Positions 34,165 to 44,420 of a stretch of DNA of 64,000 bases are shown here, piece by piece (position 1 is the stretch's first letter; each line of letters opens with the position of its first letter). Source of the stretch: Clostridia bacterium (GTDB taxonomy: Bacteria; Bacillota; Clostridia; Oscillospirales; Acutalibacteraceae). The notes under the pieces are model-generated. The model was not told where the DNA came from. It worked only from the letters and a program-made list of their open reading frames with translations, and did no database searches. A program made the position numbers and the translations under genes. The stretch spans positions 159,473 to 223,472 of the forward strand of contig JAFRMR010000007.1 of NCBI GenBank assembly GCA_017430535.1. Direction: 5' to 3'.

Positions 34165-36204
34165 ATGAAGAGAAAGAAGTGGATTGTTTCCAAAGGGGAT
34201 AAGGAGAAGGCAGCGGTTATTTCTCAGGAGTACGGTATTGATCCCCTTGCAGCGCTGATATTTACATCCCGTATTTCAGATCTGTCGGAGGATACTTACA
34301 GCTTTTTTGATGAGTATGCCGAACTGACTCTTGACCCCTTATCCATAAAAGATATGGATAAAGCTGCTCAGAGGGTAAATGCGGCAATTGACAGCTTTGA
34401 AAAAATCTGTGTTTTCGGCGATTACGATGCGGACGGTGTCACATCAACCGCATTGCTGTTTTCGTTCCTTGAAAGCCGCGGCGCAAATGTTATAAGGTAC
34501 ATACCCGACAGAATAACGGAAGGGTACGGCCTTAATATTCCAGCAGTTGAAAAGCTCAGGGATGAAGGTGTAAACCTTATTGTTACCGTTGATAACGGCG
34601 TATCCGCAATTGAAGAAATTGAATTTGCCTATAAATGCGGTATGCAGGTTGTTGTTACGGATCACCATAAGGTGGGTGATACTCTTCCGGTATGTGAAGC
34701 TGTGGTTGACCCTCACAGGCCGGACTGCCCCAGCGCATTCAAAGAGATGAGCGGCGTGGGCGTTGCTTTCAAGCTTTGCTGTGCCATTGACGGCGATTCA
34801 GGTGACGAACTGCTTGAAGAGTATGGTGAGTATATTGCTCTCGGCACTATAGGAGATGTTGTTTCTCTTACCGGTGAAAACAGGGTAATGGTTAGAAGGG
34901 GAATAAGGCAGATAAGCGAGAACCCGGGTATAGGCATAGCCGCCCTTATAAATGCTGCCGGTATCGGCAACAAGCCGTTTAATTCTTCGTCTGCCGCTTT
35001 TGCGCTTTGCCCCCGGCTTAACGCCGCCGGCAGAATGAGCAGCGCGGATAAAGCTGTTGATCTTCTTCTCTGCGATGATATTGATAAAGCGGATGAAATT
35101 GCCGCCGAAATCAATCAGATGAATATCAACAGGCAGAGAACGGAAAATGAAATTTTCGGCAGCGCTCTTCAGATTATTGCCGAAAACCCGGATATAAGAA
35201 ACAGTGAAATAATTGTTGTTGACGGTGAAAACTGGCATCAGGGCGTTGTGGGTATTGTGGCCGCAAAGCTTACCGAGCGTTTCGGCAGGCCCTGTGTTGT
35301 CATATCATCCGATGATAAAGAATCAAGAGGCTCCTGCAGAAGCATTGAGGGCTTTTCAATCTACGACGCCATTGAGTCTGTTTCGGATTGCCTTACCCAT
35401 TTCGGCGGGCATACCCTTGCAGCCGGCATCGGCATCAAGAAAGAGAGAATTCCGGAGTTCAGAAGAAGAATAAACGAATATGCTTCCACTAAGCAGATGC
35501 CATTTGCCGTTCAGAGGATTGACTGTAAAATCAATCTCTCATCCGTAAGCCTTGCTCTTTTGCCCGGTATTGCAGCTCTTGAGCCCTTCGGCGCATCCAA
35601 TCCCCAGCCCTGCTTCGGGCTTTTCGGGGTTGTTATTGATGATATCACTCCTGTATCGGACGGCAAGCATACACGGCTTACTGTATCCAAAAACGGCGCA
35701 AGAAACGGCGTAATGCTTTTCGGCACTGCAGAGAAATCATTCCCCTATGAAATCGGCGATACCGTTGACCTTGCCGTTAATCTTGAAAAAAACATATTCA
35801 ACGGCGAAGCTGTGGTTTCCGTTTGCGTCAGAGGCATAAGGCCCTCTGTAACAGATGAGGATAAGGTGCTTAATTCAATAAGCCTTTATGAAAAGTTTTC
35901 CGGCAACAGAAAACTTACCGCCGATGAGGTTTCAGCCCTTATACCGGACAGAAACACTCAGATTGAGGTTTTCAGGAGCGTTAAGGAAAAGCCCCTTAAA
36001 GACTGCTGCTATGAGCAGCTCTGCGTCCGTCTTAATGATGACGGCTCAAAGCTGGCATCCTATATTGCCACTGTGAATATGATGCTTGAAATGGGAATAT
36101 TTGAGCTTGACGGCAATAACTGCCTGTATGTTCCGCAGAATCCCCCGAAGGTTAATCTTGAAGAATCGGGTGTTATGAAAAAACTGCGTTCGGTTAAGGT
36201 GTAA
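34165..36204 (+). CDS. recJ: Single-stranded-DNA-specific exonuclease RecJ
   Basis: 679 residues. The DHH phosphoesterase domain has DYDADGVTSTALL (about 95) and VTDHHKVGD (about 165). The DHHA1 domain has NWHQGVVGIVAAKLTERFG and GGHTLAAGIG. An OB-fold follows (about 440-550), then a short C-terminal extension. RecJ degrades ssDNA 5'-3' in recombination and mismatch repair. ATG 34165 (MKRKKW) is taken over 34108 because AGGTG lies just upstream and the extra 19 residues do not match the family. relA begins four bases after its stop. Confidence 0.95.
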   Translation: MKRKKWIVSKGDKEKAAVISQEYGIDPLAALIFTSRISDLSEDTYSFFDEYAELTLDPLSIKDMDKAAQRVNAAIDSFEKICVFGDYDADGVTSTALLFSFLESRGANVIRYIPDRITEGYGLNIPAVEKLRDEGVNLIVTVDNGVSAIEEIEFAYKCGMQVVVTDHHKVGDTLPVCEAVVDPHRPDCPSAFKEMSGVGVAFKLCCAIDGDSGDELLEEYGEYIALGTIGDVVSLTGENRVMVRRGIRQISENPGIGIAALINAAGIGNKPFNSSSAAFALCPRLNAAGRMSSADKAVDLLLCDDIDKADEIAAEINQMNINRQRTENEIFGSALQIIAENPDIRNSEIIVVDGENWHQGVVGIVAAKLTERFGRPCVVISSDDKESRGSCRSIEGFSIYDAIESVSDCLTHFGGHTLAAGIGIKKERIPEFRRRINEYASTKQMPFAVQRIDCKINLSSVSLALLPGIAALEPFGASNPQPCFGLFGVVIDDITPVSDGKHTRLTVSKNGARNGVMLFGTAEKSFPYEIGDTVDLAVNLEKNIFNGEAVVSVCVRGIRPSVTDEDKVLNSISLYEKFSGNRKLTADEVSALIPDRNTQIEVFRSVKEKPLKDCCYEQLCVRLNDDGSKLASYIATVNMMLEMGIFELDGNNCLYVPQNPPKVNLEESGVMKKLRSVKV

Positions 36205-36207
36205 TAT

Positions 36208-38472
36208 ATGAATGACAGGTCTATAAAAAATGATACCTTCTCAACTGTTGAAGAAGCTTTCGGAACCCTTCTTGATTTATCCGAAAAAACCTTCACCGCT
36301 GAAGAGACAGAAAGCATAAAAAAAGCATATGACTATGCTTTAAAGGCTCACGGAGACCAGAAGCGTCTTTCCGGGGAGCCCTACATTATGCACCCTATCA
36401 ACGTTGCGATTATTACGGTTCGCCTGGGTATGGACTGCCCTTCGGTTATTGCGGCTATGCTTCACGATACCGTTGAGGATACAAACTGTACTATCGACGA
36501 TATTAAGGCAAAATTCGGCGAAACCGTTGCGGATCTTGTAAACGGACTTACCAAAATCCACAGTGTTTCCACCAAGAGTGAGGAAAGAACAGAAGGCAAT
36601 ATTTTTATTGACCCGTCAAAGGTCAAGCAACAGCAGCAGGCGGAAAATATACGCAAAATGCTTATTGCGATGAATAAAGATATAAGGGTTATCATCGTAA
36701 AGCTTGCGGATCGCCTTCATAATATGAGAACCCTTATGTTCAAGCCTGAGCAGAGAAGGCGGGAAATTGCCCTTGAAACCATAGAAATCTATGCTCCCAT
36801 AGCTCACCGTCTCGGTATCAGACCCATTAAGGAAGAACTTGAGGATTTATCAATAAGCTATCTTGACCCCGTTGCTTACGGCGATATTCAGCATAAGCTT
36901 GAAATGCAGGGCGAAAAGCGCAAGGAATTCCTTGAAGAAATCAAAGGTAAAATAGAGGAAAGAGCAAAACAGATTGTTCCCGACGCATCCGTAACCGGCA
37001 GAATCAAATCCGTTCACGGCATATACAGAAAGATGTATATGCAGAATAAAAACTTTGAACAGATTTACGATATATATGCCGTCAGGATTATTGTTGATAC
37101 CGTAACGGACTGCTATAACTGCCTTGGCCTTATTCACGATATGTATTCCGCAATCCCCGGTAGATTCAAGGATTATATTTCAAACCCCAAGGCAAATATG
37201 TATCAGTCCCTTCACACCACTGTTCTCGGCAAAGAGGGCATACCTTTTGAGGTTCAGATAAGAACCTGGGAAATGCACCATACTGCTGAATACGGTATCG
37301 CGGCCCACTGGAAGTATAAGCTGGGCGTAAACAGCGCCGGCGGCGGATTTGACGAAAAGCGCCTTGCCTGGGTAAGGCAGCTGCTTGAAAATCAGAGTGA
37401 AAACGAAGATGTTGAGGATATTGTTTCCACAATCAAAAGCGACCTTGTTCCCGAGGAAGTGTTTGTATTTACTCCCAAGGGCGATGTTTACGATCTGCCC
37501 TCGGGCGCTACCGTAATAGATTTTGCCTATGCAATTCACTCTGCGGTGGGCAACAGGATGACAGGCGCCAAAGTCGACGGCCGCATTGTTCCCATTGATT
37601 ATGTGGTAAAAACCGGTGAAATTATAGAAATACTTACTGCATCGAATCCGGGTAAAGGTCCGAGCAGAGACTGGCTGAAAATTGTAAAAACCAGCCAGGC
37701 CCGTACCAAAATAAGGCAGTGGTTCAAGAAGGAACGCCGGGAAGAAAATATTGAAGAGGGCAAAGCGGAGCTTGAAAGAGAATTCCGCAGAAATTATATC
37801 CGCCTGAGCGAAGAAGAGATGGGGCCGTTTGTTGAGAACCTTGCGGAAAGGCAGCATTGCCATAATGTGGAGGAATTCTATGCCGCCATCGGTTACGGCG
37901 GAATATCCCTGGCAAAGCTTATGCCCCGTATCAAGGAGGATTATTTAAAACTTACCCGCCTTAATGAACCTGCCGAAGTATCATTCAAGCCTTCCGCCAA
38001 AAAGCGGGCAAAGAGCAGTGAAGGTGTGGTGGTTGAAGGAATTGATAACTGCCTTATCAAGCTTTCCCGCTGCTGCAATCCTCTGCCCGGGGATGATATT
38101 ATCGGGTTTATTACCAGGGGCCACGGTGTATCTATTCATACTAAGAAGTGCCCCAATGTTCCCGAGAATATAAATGAAGCATCCGAGCCCGAAAGATGGA
38201 TAAACGCTTACTGGGATGTTAATGTAAAAGAAGATTTCAAGTGCACCATACAGCTTTACTGCCTTAACAGAATCGGTATGATTGCGGATATAACCACAAT
38301 GCTTGCCAACAATCATGTTGATATAAACGATCTGAGCATCAGGCCCACCAAAGACGGCAGAACTGTTATACTGATAACACTTGTAGTAAACGGGCTTGAG
38401 CACCTCAAAGCCCTTTCACAGAAACTTGAGAGAATATCCGGAGTTCTCAGCATTGAGCGTTCCGGTATTTAA
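36208..38472 (+). CDS. relA: Bifunctional (p)ppGpp synthetase/hydrolase
   Basis: 754 residues, full-length Rel. The HD hydrolase domain contains MLHDTVEDT (about 85-93). The synthetase domain has YDIYAVRIIVD and YISNPKANMYQSLHT. The TGS domain is FVFTPKGDVYDLPSGATVID (about 410). A conserved-cysteine region has LSRCCNPLPGDDI, and a C-terminal ACT domain follows. Both active sites look intact, so it should make and destroy the alarmone. The recJ-relA-dtd order is shared with many Firmicutes. Confidence 0.97.
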   Translation: MNDRSIKNDTFSTVEEAFGTLLDLSEKTFTAEETESIKKAYDYALKAHGDQKRLSGEPYIMHPINVAIITVRLGMDCPSVIAAMLHDTVEDTNCTIDDIKAKFGETVADLVNGLTKIHSVSTKSEERTEGNIFIDPSKVKQQQQAENIRKMLIAMNKDIRVIIVKLADRLHNMRTLMFKPEQRRREIALETIEIYAPIAHRLGIRPIKEELEDLSISYLDPVAYGDIQHKLEMQGEKRKEFLEEIKGKIEERAKQIVPDASVTGRIKSVHGIYRKMYMQNKNFEQIYDIYAVRIIVDTVTDCYNCLGLIHDMYSAIPGRFKDYISNPKANMYQSLHTTVLGKEGIPFEVQIRTWEMHHTAEYGIAAHWKYKLGVNSAGGGFDEKRLAWVRQLLENQSENEDVEDIVSTIKSDLVPEEVFVFTPKGDVYDLPSGATVIDFAYAIHSAVGNRMTGAKVDGRIVPIDYVVKTGEIIEILTASNPGKGPSRDWLKIVKTSQARTKIRQWFKKERREENIEEGKAELEREFRRNYIRLSEEEMGPFVENLAERQHCHNVEEFYAAIGYGGISLAKLMPRIKEDYLKLTRLNEPAEVSFKPSAKKRAKSSEGVVVEGIDNCLIKLSRCCNPLPGDDIIGFITRGHGVSIHTKKCPNVPENINEASEPERWINAYWDVNVKEDFKCTIQLYCLNRIGMIADITTMLANNHVDINDLSIRPTKDGRTVILITLVVNGLEHLKALSQKLERISGVLSIERSGI

Positions 38473-38484
38473 AAGGAGTTTATA

Positions 38485-38940
38485 ATGAAAGCTGTAATTC
38501 AGCGTGTTACATCTTCCTGCGTCACGGTTGACGGTGAAATAAAAGGAAAAATTGATAAAGGTTTCAATGTTCTTCTCGGCGTAATGGAAGGCGATGATGA
38601 AAGCTGCGCGGAGCTTCTTGCCGCAAAGATTTCAAACCTCAGGGTTTTTGAGGATGAAAACGGAAAGATGAACCTTGATATCCACGCGGTTGACGGGCAG
38701 ATTCTGGTTATTTCCCAGTTCACCCTCTGCGCTGATTTAAAAAAAGGCAACAGGCCATCTTTTTTCCCAAGTGCGCCTCCTGAAACCGCAAACCGCCTTT
38801 ATGAGTATTTCTGCAGCTGCCTTGCACAGCAGGGAATAAAAACAGTTGAAAAAGGCGTTTTCGGCGCCGATATGCAGGTTGAAATAAACAATGACGGGCC
38901 CGTCACAATTCTGATGGATACCGATATATGGAAGAAATAA
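38485..38940 (+). CDS. dtd: D-aminoacyl-tRNA deacylase
   Basis: 151 residues. The family motifs SQFTLCADLKKGNRPSF (Gly-X-Arg-Pro region) and a C-terminal MQVEINNDGPVT are present, along with MKAVIQRVTSSCV at the start. It removes D-amino acids mischarged on tRNA. AAGGAG precedes the ATG. It lies directly after relA, the usual Firmicutes arrangement. Confidence 0.95.
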   Translation: MKAVIQRVTSSCVTVDGEIKGKIDKGFNVLLGVMEGDDESCAELLAAKISNLRVFEDENGKMNLDIHAVDGQILVISQFTLCADLKKGNRPSFFPSAPPETANRLYEYFCSCLAQQGIKTVEKGVFGADMQVEINNDGPVTILMDTDIWKK

Positions 38941-39585
38941 ATGAAAGTTGAAATTGTTGATCTGAATATTCCCGATTTAGCCAACTGCTGGCTTCTTACC
39001 GATGAGGCAACCGGGAAGGCCGCCCTTGTTGATATAGGGTGGTATACGGATGAGCTGGATGAGTTTATCCGCAGAAATAAAATTGATGTTGAGTATATTT
39101 TGCTTACCCACGGCCATTTTGATCATATTATGGGTGCCGCAAAGGCAAAGGAAGCAACAGGGGCCCGAGTGCTGATTCATAAGGATGATAATATCTGCCT
39201 TACCGATAAAAAATATAACCTTATGGATGATTTCGGCGTTACCGCTCCTCTTTATCCCTGTGAGGCGGATATAATTGCCGATGACGGTACTGCCGTGAAC
39301 ATAGGCGAAAGTGAAATAACCGTAATGCACACCCCGGGCCATTCTGCGGGTAGCGTTATATTTATTGATAGAGAAGGCAGGAATATAATCAGCGGCGATA
39401 CTCTGTTTTATTCCACTGTGGGAAGAACGGATAAAATCGGCAGCAGTGCCGAAGAACTTGCTGATTCGCTCAGGAAGATAATTGCCCTTAACGGCGATTA
39501 TACAATTTATCCCGGCCACGGTCCCGTAACATCTCTTTCTCACGAGAGGGTAAGGAATATATTTATCAGAAGGATGGACAGATAG
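38941..39585 (+). CDS. Metallo-beta-lactamase-fold hydrolase (glyoxalase II-like)
   Basis: 214 residues. The zinc-binding signature THGHFDHIMG is at about 58-67, with later ligands in HTPGHSAGS, SGDTLF and YPGHGPV. It resembles the small YcbL/glyoxalase II-like group that often follows dtd in Firmicutes. It starts the base after the dtd stop codon. Thioester substrate is likely but not provable here. Confidence 0.9.
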   Translation: MKVEIVDLNIPDLANCWLLTDEATGKAALVDIGWYTDELDEFIRRNKIDVEYILLTHGHFDHIMGAAKAKEATGARVLIHKDDNICLTDKKYNLMDDFGVTAPLYPCEADIIADDGTAVNIGESEITVMHTPGHSAGSVIFIDREGRNIISGDTLFYSTVGRTDKIGSSAEELADSLRKIIALNGDYTIYPGHGPVTSLSHERVRNIFIRRMDR

Positions 39586-41037
39586 TTGATACTGCGTATT
39601 ATCGGAAATGATTTTCACTATGAATGCGAAAATCTTTGCAGGATATTTTATCCCAACGAAAAGATAAGCGTTGTTTATGATTATGAAGGTTCTGATCCTC
39701 TCACTGTGATTGCCGGGTATGAAAACGGCGCGGTTTACGCAGATGTTGATATAAACGGAAAAAAAGCTTTCAGCAAAACCGATACAGAAGATGAAAGAGC
39801 GGAACTTGACCTTGCGGTACAAATTTACAAATGCCTTGTTGAAATAACCGGTTATACGCCCCCATGGGGCGTTCTCACTGGTGTGCGGCCCTCCAAACTG
39901 TTTATCCGCCTTACGGAGGATATGGGCTTTGAAAATGCTGTAAACTACTTTAAAAATGAACTGCTTGTCAATGAAAACAAAACAGGGCTTACCGTCGCCG
40001 TGGCAGGTTATGAAAAGGAAATAATGGATTCATTTATGCCGGATGGTTTCAGCCTTTATGTTTCAATTCCTTTCTGCCCGTCAAGGTGCAGTTACTGCTC
40101 CTTTGTGAGCCATTCCATAGCCAATGCAAACGCGCGGAGAATTCTGCCGGAATATCTTGAAAAACTGGCAGATGAAATAAAAGCTATTTCCGGCTATGCT
40201 TCCTCGCTTAATCTTAAGCTTGAGAATATTTATTTCGGCGGCGGCACTCCCGGTGTTCTTGAAGCTTCACAGCTCGATTATCTTCAGTGTGTTATTGAGG
40301 ATAATTTCAGCCTTGATTATCTTAAAGAGTACACTGTTGAAATCGGCAGACCCGATACTGTCACACCCGAAAAACTCAGAGTGCTAAAGCTCCATAATAC
40401 AGACAGAATCAGCATTAACCCCCAGACCTTTAACCAGAAAACCCTTGATGCCATCGGCAGAAAGCATACTGTTGAGCAGGCAGTTGAAGCTTATCGGCTT
40501 TCACGCTCCTATGGTTTTAAATGTATAAATACCGATTTTATCGCCGGCCTTCCGGGTGAAACTCCCGATGATTTCAGAAACAGCCTTGATACTGCTGTTA
40601 TGCTTGCCCCCGAAAATATAACGGTTCACACTCTTTCACTTAAAAGGTCGTCATATTTGAATACTCAGGGCGCAGAGGTGGACAGAGGAGCCGCCGCAGG
40701 TGAAATGCTCGATTATGCCCGTGAACTTCTTACTGCATCCGGCTATGATCCATATTATATGTACCGCCAGAGCAAATGTGCGGGCAATCTTGAGAATGTG
40801 GGCTGGAGCAGGGGAGAAACAGCCGGCAGATACAATGTGTGTATGATGGAGGAGCGGCAGACCGTATTTGCCGCAGGTGCCGGAGCGGTAACAAAACTCT
40901 GCGCGCAAAACGGCAGAAAAGTTGAAAGAATTTTCAATTACAAATATCCCTTTGAATATATTTCCGGCTTTGATGAGATTGCTGCAAGAAAAAACCGGAT
41001 TTACGATTTTTACTCAGAAGTGAACGAAAGGAAGTGA
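39586..41037 (+). CDS. hemZ: HemZ-like radical SAM coproporphyrinogen dehydrogenase
   Basis: 483 residues. After an N-terminal domain of about 155 residues, the radical-SAM cluster motif is CPSRCSYCSF (Cys-X3-Cys-X2-Cys). YFGGGTPGVLEA, TVEIGRPDTVT and RISINPQTFN follow, as in HemN/HemZ. The start is TTG, immediately after the preceding TAG stop. Clostridial proteins of this group may be oxygen-independent coproporphyrinogen oxidases or haem chaperones; the family assignment is firmer than the reaction. Confidence 0.88.
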   Translation: MILRIIGNDFHYECENLCRIFYPNEKISVVYDYEGSDPLTVIAGYENGAVYADVDINGKKAFSKTDTEDERAELDLAVQIYKCLVEITGYTPPWGVLTGVRPSKLFIRLTEDMGFENAVNYFKNELLVNENKTGLTVAVAGYEKEIMDSFMPDGFSLYVSIPFCPSRCSYCSFVSHSIANANARRILPEYLEKLADEIKAISGYASSLNLKLENIYFGGGTPGVLEASQLDYLQCVIEDNFSLDYLKEYTVEIGRPDTVTPEKLRVLKLHNTDRISINPQTFNQKTLDAIGRKHTVEQAVEAYRLSRSYGFKCINTDFIAGLPGETPDDFRNSLDTAVMLAPENITVHTLSLKRSSYLNTQGAEVDRGAAAGEMLDYARELLTASGYDPYYMYRQSKCAGNLENVGWSRGETAGRYNVCMMEERQTVFAAGAGAVTKLCAQNGRKVERIFNYKYPFEYISGFDEIAARKNRIYDFYSEVNERK

Positions 41038-41041
41038 CCTC

Positions 41042-42862
41042 TTGGAAAACTCAAAAAAGACTTCCATGCTTAACGGCGCCATGATTCTTATGCTTGCCGT
41101 TGTTCTGGTCAAGGTTATAGGCGCACTATTCAAGATGCCTATGACCAGTATGATAGGTACCGTAGGCAGAGGATATTTCAACTCCGCTTATGAAATATAT
41201 ACCCCAATATTTGCCGTAAGTATGGCAGGCCTGCCTGTCGCCGTTTCAAGGATGGTGGCAGAAAGAGTCGCTTTGCAGAAGTACAGAGGTGCAAGGGCAA
41301 TATTCCTTACATCCAAAAAAGTTTTTTTTGTTGTAGGTGTTGCAGGCACTCTGATTCTTCTTATTGTTGCCCTGCCTTATGCAAAATATATAGCAAATAT
41401 GAAGAGCCTAAAAGCAATACTCTGCGTTGCGCCTTCCATATTCCTGTGCTGCTATATGAGCGCATACAGGGGCTATTATGAGGGCCTTCGCAATATGGTG
41501 CCTACTGCCATATCACAGGTTATAGAAGCCCTCGGAAAGCTCATTTTAGGCCTTCTTTTCATCAGAGCAATTATGTCGGCAGGTATTGTTCAGTATCATC
41601 AGGGGATTGCCGCCGGCGCAGAATCCGCCGAGGTTTTCGGCACACTGGTTACAACGGAGGCTGAGGCCAACGGCGTTATAGTTCCCTGGGCTGCCGCAGG
41701 CGCTGTTCTCGGCGTAACAATCGGTTCCCTGTTATCGCTTCTGTTTTTAATGGTTTATCACCGTATTTCCGGCGATCACTTCACCAAAAACCAGCTTATG
41801 GCATCCCCGGAGCCCGAGCAGGGGTCCGCTATTGCCAAAGAAATGATAACCATTGCAATTCCCATGGTTATAAGTGCTCTTATTCTTAATATAACAAACC
41901 TTATAGATACAGCTACAATTCAGGCCCGTCTTGCTTCCGCAATCAGCAAGGATTTTTCGCTGATTATTTCGATGCATTCCGAGTCAATAAATAAAGCCGT
42001 TGAGCTTGCAAGGCTTAATATTTCCGATTCTGCGGAAGTGGTTAAATATCTTTGGGGCGCATACGGTACCGCCCTTGATTTTAAGAGCCTTGTACCCACC
42101 ATTACCATTCAGCTTGGCGTTTCCGCTATTCCCGCCCTTGCAACGGCCTGGGCTATCAAGAATAAAGGAGAAATCCGCTCCACTATTGAAACGGTGCTCC
42201 GTTTCGGTATGCTCATATCCCTGCCGGCAGGTTTCGGTATGGCATCCCTTGCCACGCCCATACTTACCATTATTTACGGCAGAGGCAACAGCTCCGAGGC
42301 AATTCCCCTTATTGCCCCCATTCTCATCTGCTACGGTCTGTTCACCCCTATTATTGCAATATCCACCCCCACCACCAATATGCTTCAGGCAGTCGGCAGG
42401 GCGGATATCCCCATGAAAACCGTTGCAGGCGCCGCTGTTTGCAAAATTCTTGCCAATTTCATTCTGGTCGGTATGCCCAAGATAAATATTTACGGCGCAG
42501 TTGCAGGCACAATTCTTTTCTACATCCTTATTGTTGGTATAAATATGTTCTGCCTGCTCAGGGTATCGAAAATCAAGGTAAACTGGTTCGGTGTGTTCTT
42601 CAAACCCTTTATCGGCGCTGCCCTTTGCGGCATTACCGCTTTTGCCACTCACGGCATTATTGTGCGTATTTTCCACTTCGGTTCACCTGATTCTCTGCTA
42701 AATGCCGGCACAGTCGGTACGGTTGCAGGCGTGTTTACCGGCGCAGTTGTATATGTAATTTCAGTACTTTTGCTCAAAACTCTGGTAAAAGAGGATGTGA
42801 TTACATTGCCAAAAGGAGAAAAAATTGCAAAAGTACTTGAAAAATATGGATTTTTGGGGTAA
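41042..42862 (+). CDS. SpoVB/YabM-like oligosaccharide flippase
   Basis: 606 residues, about fourteen membrane spans, MOP/MATE superfamily. The start is MLNGAMILMLAVVLVKVIGA-like, and YFNSAYEIYTPIFAVSMAGL is typical of SpoVB/MurJ-type lipid-linked sugar flippases. A roughly 80-residue loop at about 175-255 is longer than in Bacillus SpoVB. The start is TTG 41042 with AGGAAGTG upstream. It occupies the yabM position before mazG (yabN), so it probably flips a cell-wall precursor. Confidence 0.88.
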   Translation: MENSKKTSMLNGAMILMLAVVLVKVIGALFKMPMTSMIGTVGRGYFNSAYEIYTPIFAVSMAGLPVAVSRMVAERVALQKYRGARAIFLTSKKVFFVVGVAGTLILLIVALPYAKYIANMKSLKAILCVAPSIFLCCYMSAYRGYYEGLRNMVPTAISQVIEALGKLILGLLFIRAIMSAGIVQYHQGIAAGAESAEVFGTLVTTEAEANGVIVPWAAAGAVLGVTIGSLLSLLFLMVYHRISGDHFTKNQLMASPEPEQGSAIAKEMITIAIPMVISALILNITNLIDTATIQARLASAISKDFSLIISMHSESINKAVELARLNISDSAEVVKYLWGAYGTALDFKSLVPTITIQLGVSAIPALATAWAIKNKGEIRSTIETVLRFGMLISLPAGFGMASLATPILTIIYGRGNSSEAIPLIAPILICYGLFTPIIAISTPTTNMLQAVGRADIPMKTVAGAAVCKILANFILVGMPKINIYGAVAGTILFYILIVGINMFCLLRVSKIKVNWFGVFFKPFIGAALCGITAFATHGIIVRIFHFGSPDSLLNAGTVGTVAGVFTGAVVYVISVLLLKTLVKEDVITLPKGEKIAKVLEKYGFLG

Positions 42863-42908
42863 AATACTGAGAGTAAATATTTCTATGTAAGAAATACGGA
42901 GAGCTTTG

Positions 42909-43712
42909 ATGGTTGATTTCGAGTATAAAAGCAGATACAATATTGATGATTTTATCGGAATCATGAAACTGCTCCGCGCCCCCGGCGGATGTCCCTGGGA
43001 TGCAAAGCAGACCCACGAAAGCATTAAAAAGAATCTTATAGAAGAAACTTACGAAGTTATTGAGGCTATCAATAAAGAAGATACCGCCCTTCTCTGTGAG
43101 GAGCTGGGTGACCTCCTTATGCAGGTTGTGTTTCACACAATTATGGAGGAGGAAAAGGGCAGCTTCGATTTTGACGATGTTACAGACGGCGTGAGCAAAA
43201 AACTCATTATCAGGCATCCCCATGTTTTCGGTGATGTTGAAGCCGATACTGTTGACAAAGTCCTTTCAAACTGGGACGAAATCAAACGAAAGACCAAGGG
43301 CCAGAAAAGCACCGCAGAGTCCATGCTCAGCGTGCCCAGAGAGCTTCCCGCTCTTATGAGGGCCGCCAAGGTTCAGAAAAAGGCCGCCGATGTAGGCTTT
43401 GACTGGGACTGTGCCGATGGCGCTCTTGAAAAGCTGGATGAAGAATCCGCCGAGCTCAGGCAGGCCGTCAAAAACGGCAGCCAAGAAGAAATATCCGAAG
43501 AGTTCGGAGATCTGCTTTTCTCAATGGTTAATATTTCCAGATTCCTGAAGCTTGACCCTGAAGAATCCCTTACCGCCTCAACAGACAAATTCCTTGACCG
43601 TTTTTCAAAGGTTGAATCTCTCGCGAATGAGAGAGGAATCAATATGAAAACCGCTTCACTTGAAGAACTTGATGCCCTTTGGGATGAGGTCAAGAAACAA
43701 AACCGTATGTGA
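42909..43712 (+). CDS. mazG: Nucleoside triphosphate pyrophosphohydrolase MazG
   Basis: 267 residues with two MazG repeats. LIEETYEVIEAI with EELGDLLMQVVFH, and EESAELRQAV with EEFGDLLFSMVN, supply the Mg2+-binding acids. It hydrolyses (d)NTPs, clearing abnormal nucleotides. ATG 42909 fits GGAGAG better than the TTG at 42906. It lies in the yabN position of the division/translation-quality cluster. Confidence 0.94.
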   Translation: MVDFEYKSRYNIDDFIGIMKLLRAPGGCPWDAKQTHESIKKNLIEETYEVIEAINKEDTALLCEELGDLLMQVVFHTIMEEEKGSFDFDDVTDGVSKKLIIRHPHVFGDVEADTVDKVLSNWDEIKRKTKGQKSTAESMLSVPRELPALMRAAKVQKKAADVGFDWDCADGALEKLDEESAELRQAVKNGSQEEISEEFGDLLFSMVNISRFLKLDPEESLTASTDKFLDRFSKVESLANERGINMKTASLEELDALWDEVKKQNRM

Positions 43713-43757
43713 TCGCTTTATGCGTAACATAAATTTATTCTAATAGGAGAAAACACA

Positions 43758-44042
43758 ATGAATAAGACTGAACTTATCGCTGCCGTAGCAGCAAAAGCCG
43801 CTCTCAGCAAGAAAGATTCTGAGAAAGCTGTTAACGCTACTCTCGATGCAATCGGCGATGCTCTTGCCAGCAAGAAAGACGGCAAAGTAACCCTTATCGG
43901 CTTCGGTACTTTTGAGGCCCGTAAGCGCAAGGCTAAGACTGCCCGCAACCCCAGAACAGGCGAAACCGTAAAGGTTCCCGCAACAAAGGTTGCTGCTTTC
44001 AAGCCCGGTGCAGCTCTTAAAGCAAAGGTTGCAAAGAAATAA
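43758..44042 (+). CDS. hup: HU-family DNA-binding protein
   Basis: 94 residues, classic HU: MNKTELIAAVAAKAALSKKD at the start, VTLIGFGTF, and the DNA-intercalating arm RNPRTGETVKVPA. AGGAG precedes the ATG. A terminator follows it, so it may be produced in excess of the rest of the cluster. Confidence 0.97.
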   Translation: MNKTELIAAVAAKAALSKKDSEKAVNATLDAIGDALASKKDGKVTLIGFGTFEARKRKAKTARNPRTGETVKVPATKVAAFKPGAALKAKVAKK

Positions 44043-44055
44043 TTAAGTTCAAAAG

Positions 44056-44080
44056 AGGCTGTCCCCCGGGGCAGCCTTTT
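44056..44080 (+). terminator. Terminator after hup
   Basis: AGGCTG (44056-44061) pairs with CAGCCT (44072-44077), with C/G pairs inside, then TTTT. Confidence 0.75.
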
Positions 44081-44105
44081 ATTTATTCAGTAAAAGGAAA
44101 ATTGT

Positions 44106-44348
44106 ATGAGACTCGATAAATATTTAAAAGTATCCCGTATTATCAAAAGAAGAAGCGTTGCCAATGAGGCCTGCGATGCAAAGCATGTTTCAGTAAACGG
44201 CAAAGTTCAGCGGGCATCTTATGAGGTTAAGCCCGGCGATGTTATTTCAATCACCTTCGGCGCAAAAACATCCGAATTTGAGGTGCTTTCCGTAAACGAA
44301 TATGCCACAAAAGAAAACGCCTCTCTTATGTTCCGCCAGCTTAAATAA
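44106..44348 (+). CDS. rqcP: S4-domain RNA-binding protein RqcP/Hsp15-like
   Basis: 80 residues, a single S4 domain: MRLDKYLKVSRIIKRRSVAN and SVNGKVQRASYEVKPGD. In Bacillus, RqcP (YabO) works with RqcH to add alanine tails to stalled nascent chains. The genomic place between mazG/hup and divIC is that of yabO, supporting the name. Confidence 0.92.
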   Translation: MRLDKYLKVSRIIKRRSVANEACDAKHVSVNGKVQRASYEVKPGDVISITFGAKTSEFEVLSVNEYATKENASLMFRQLK

Positions 44349-44420
44349 AAATCTTGAAAAATAACCCCGTTTTGGTGTATAATATCTGAAGTGATTATTA
44401 CCGTTTCAGGGAGATTGTAT

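Noticed and set aside
41984-42676. 230-residue minus-strand frame
   Set aside because: Antisense to the flippase; low-complexity Gly/Asn/Lys composition typical of a shadow.
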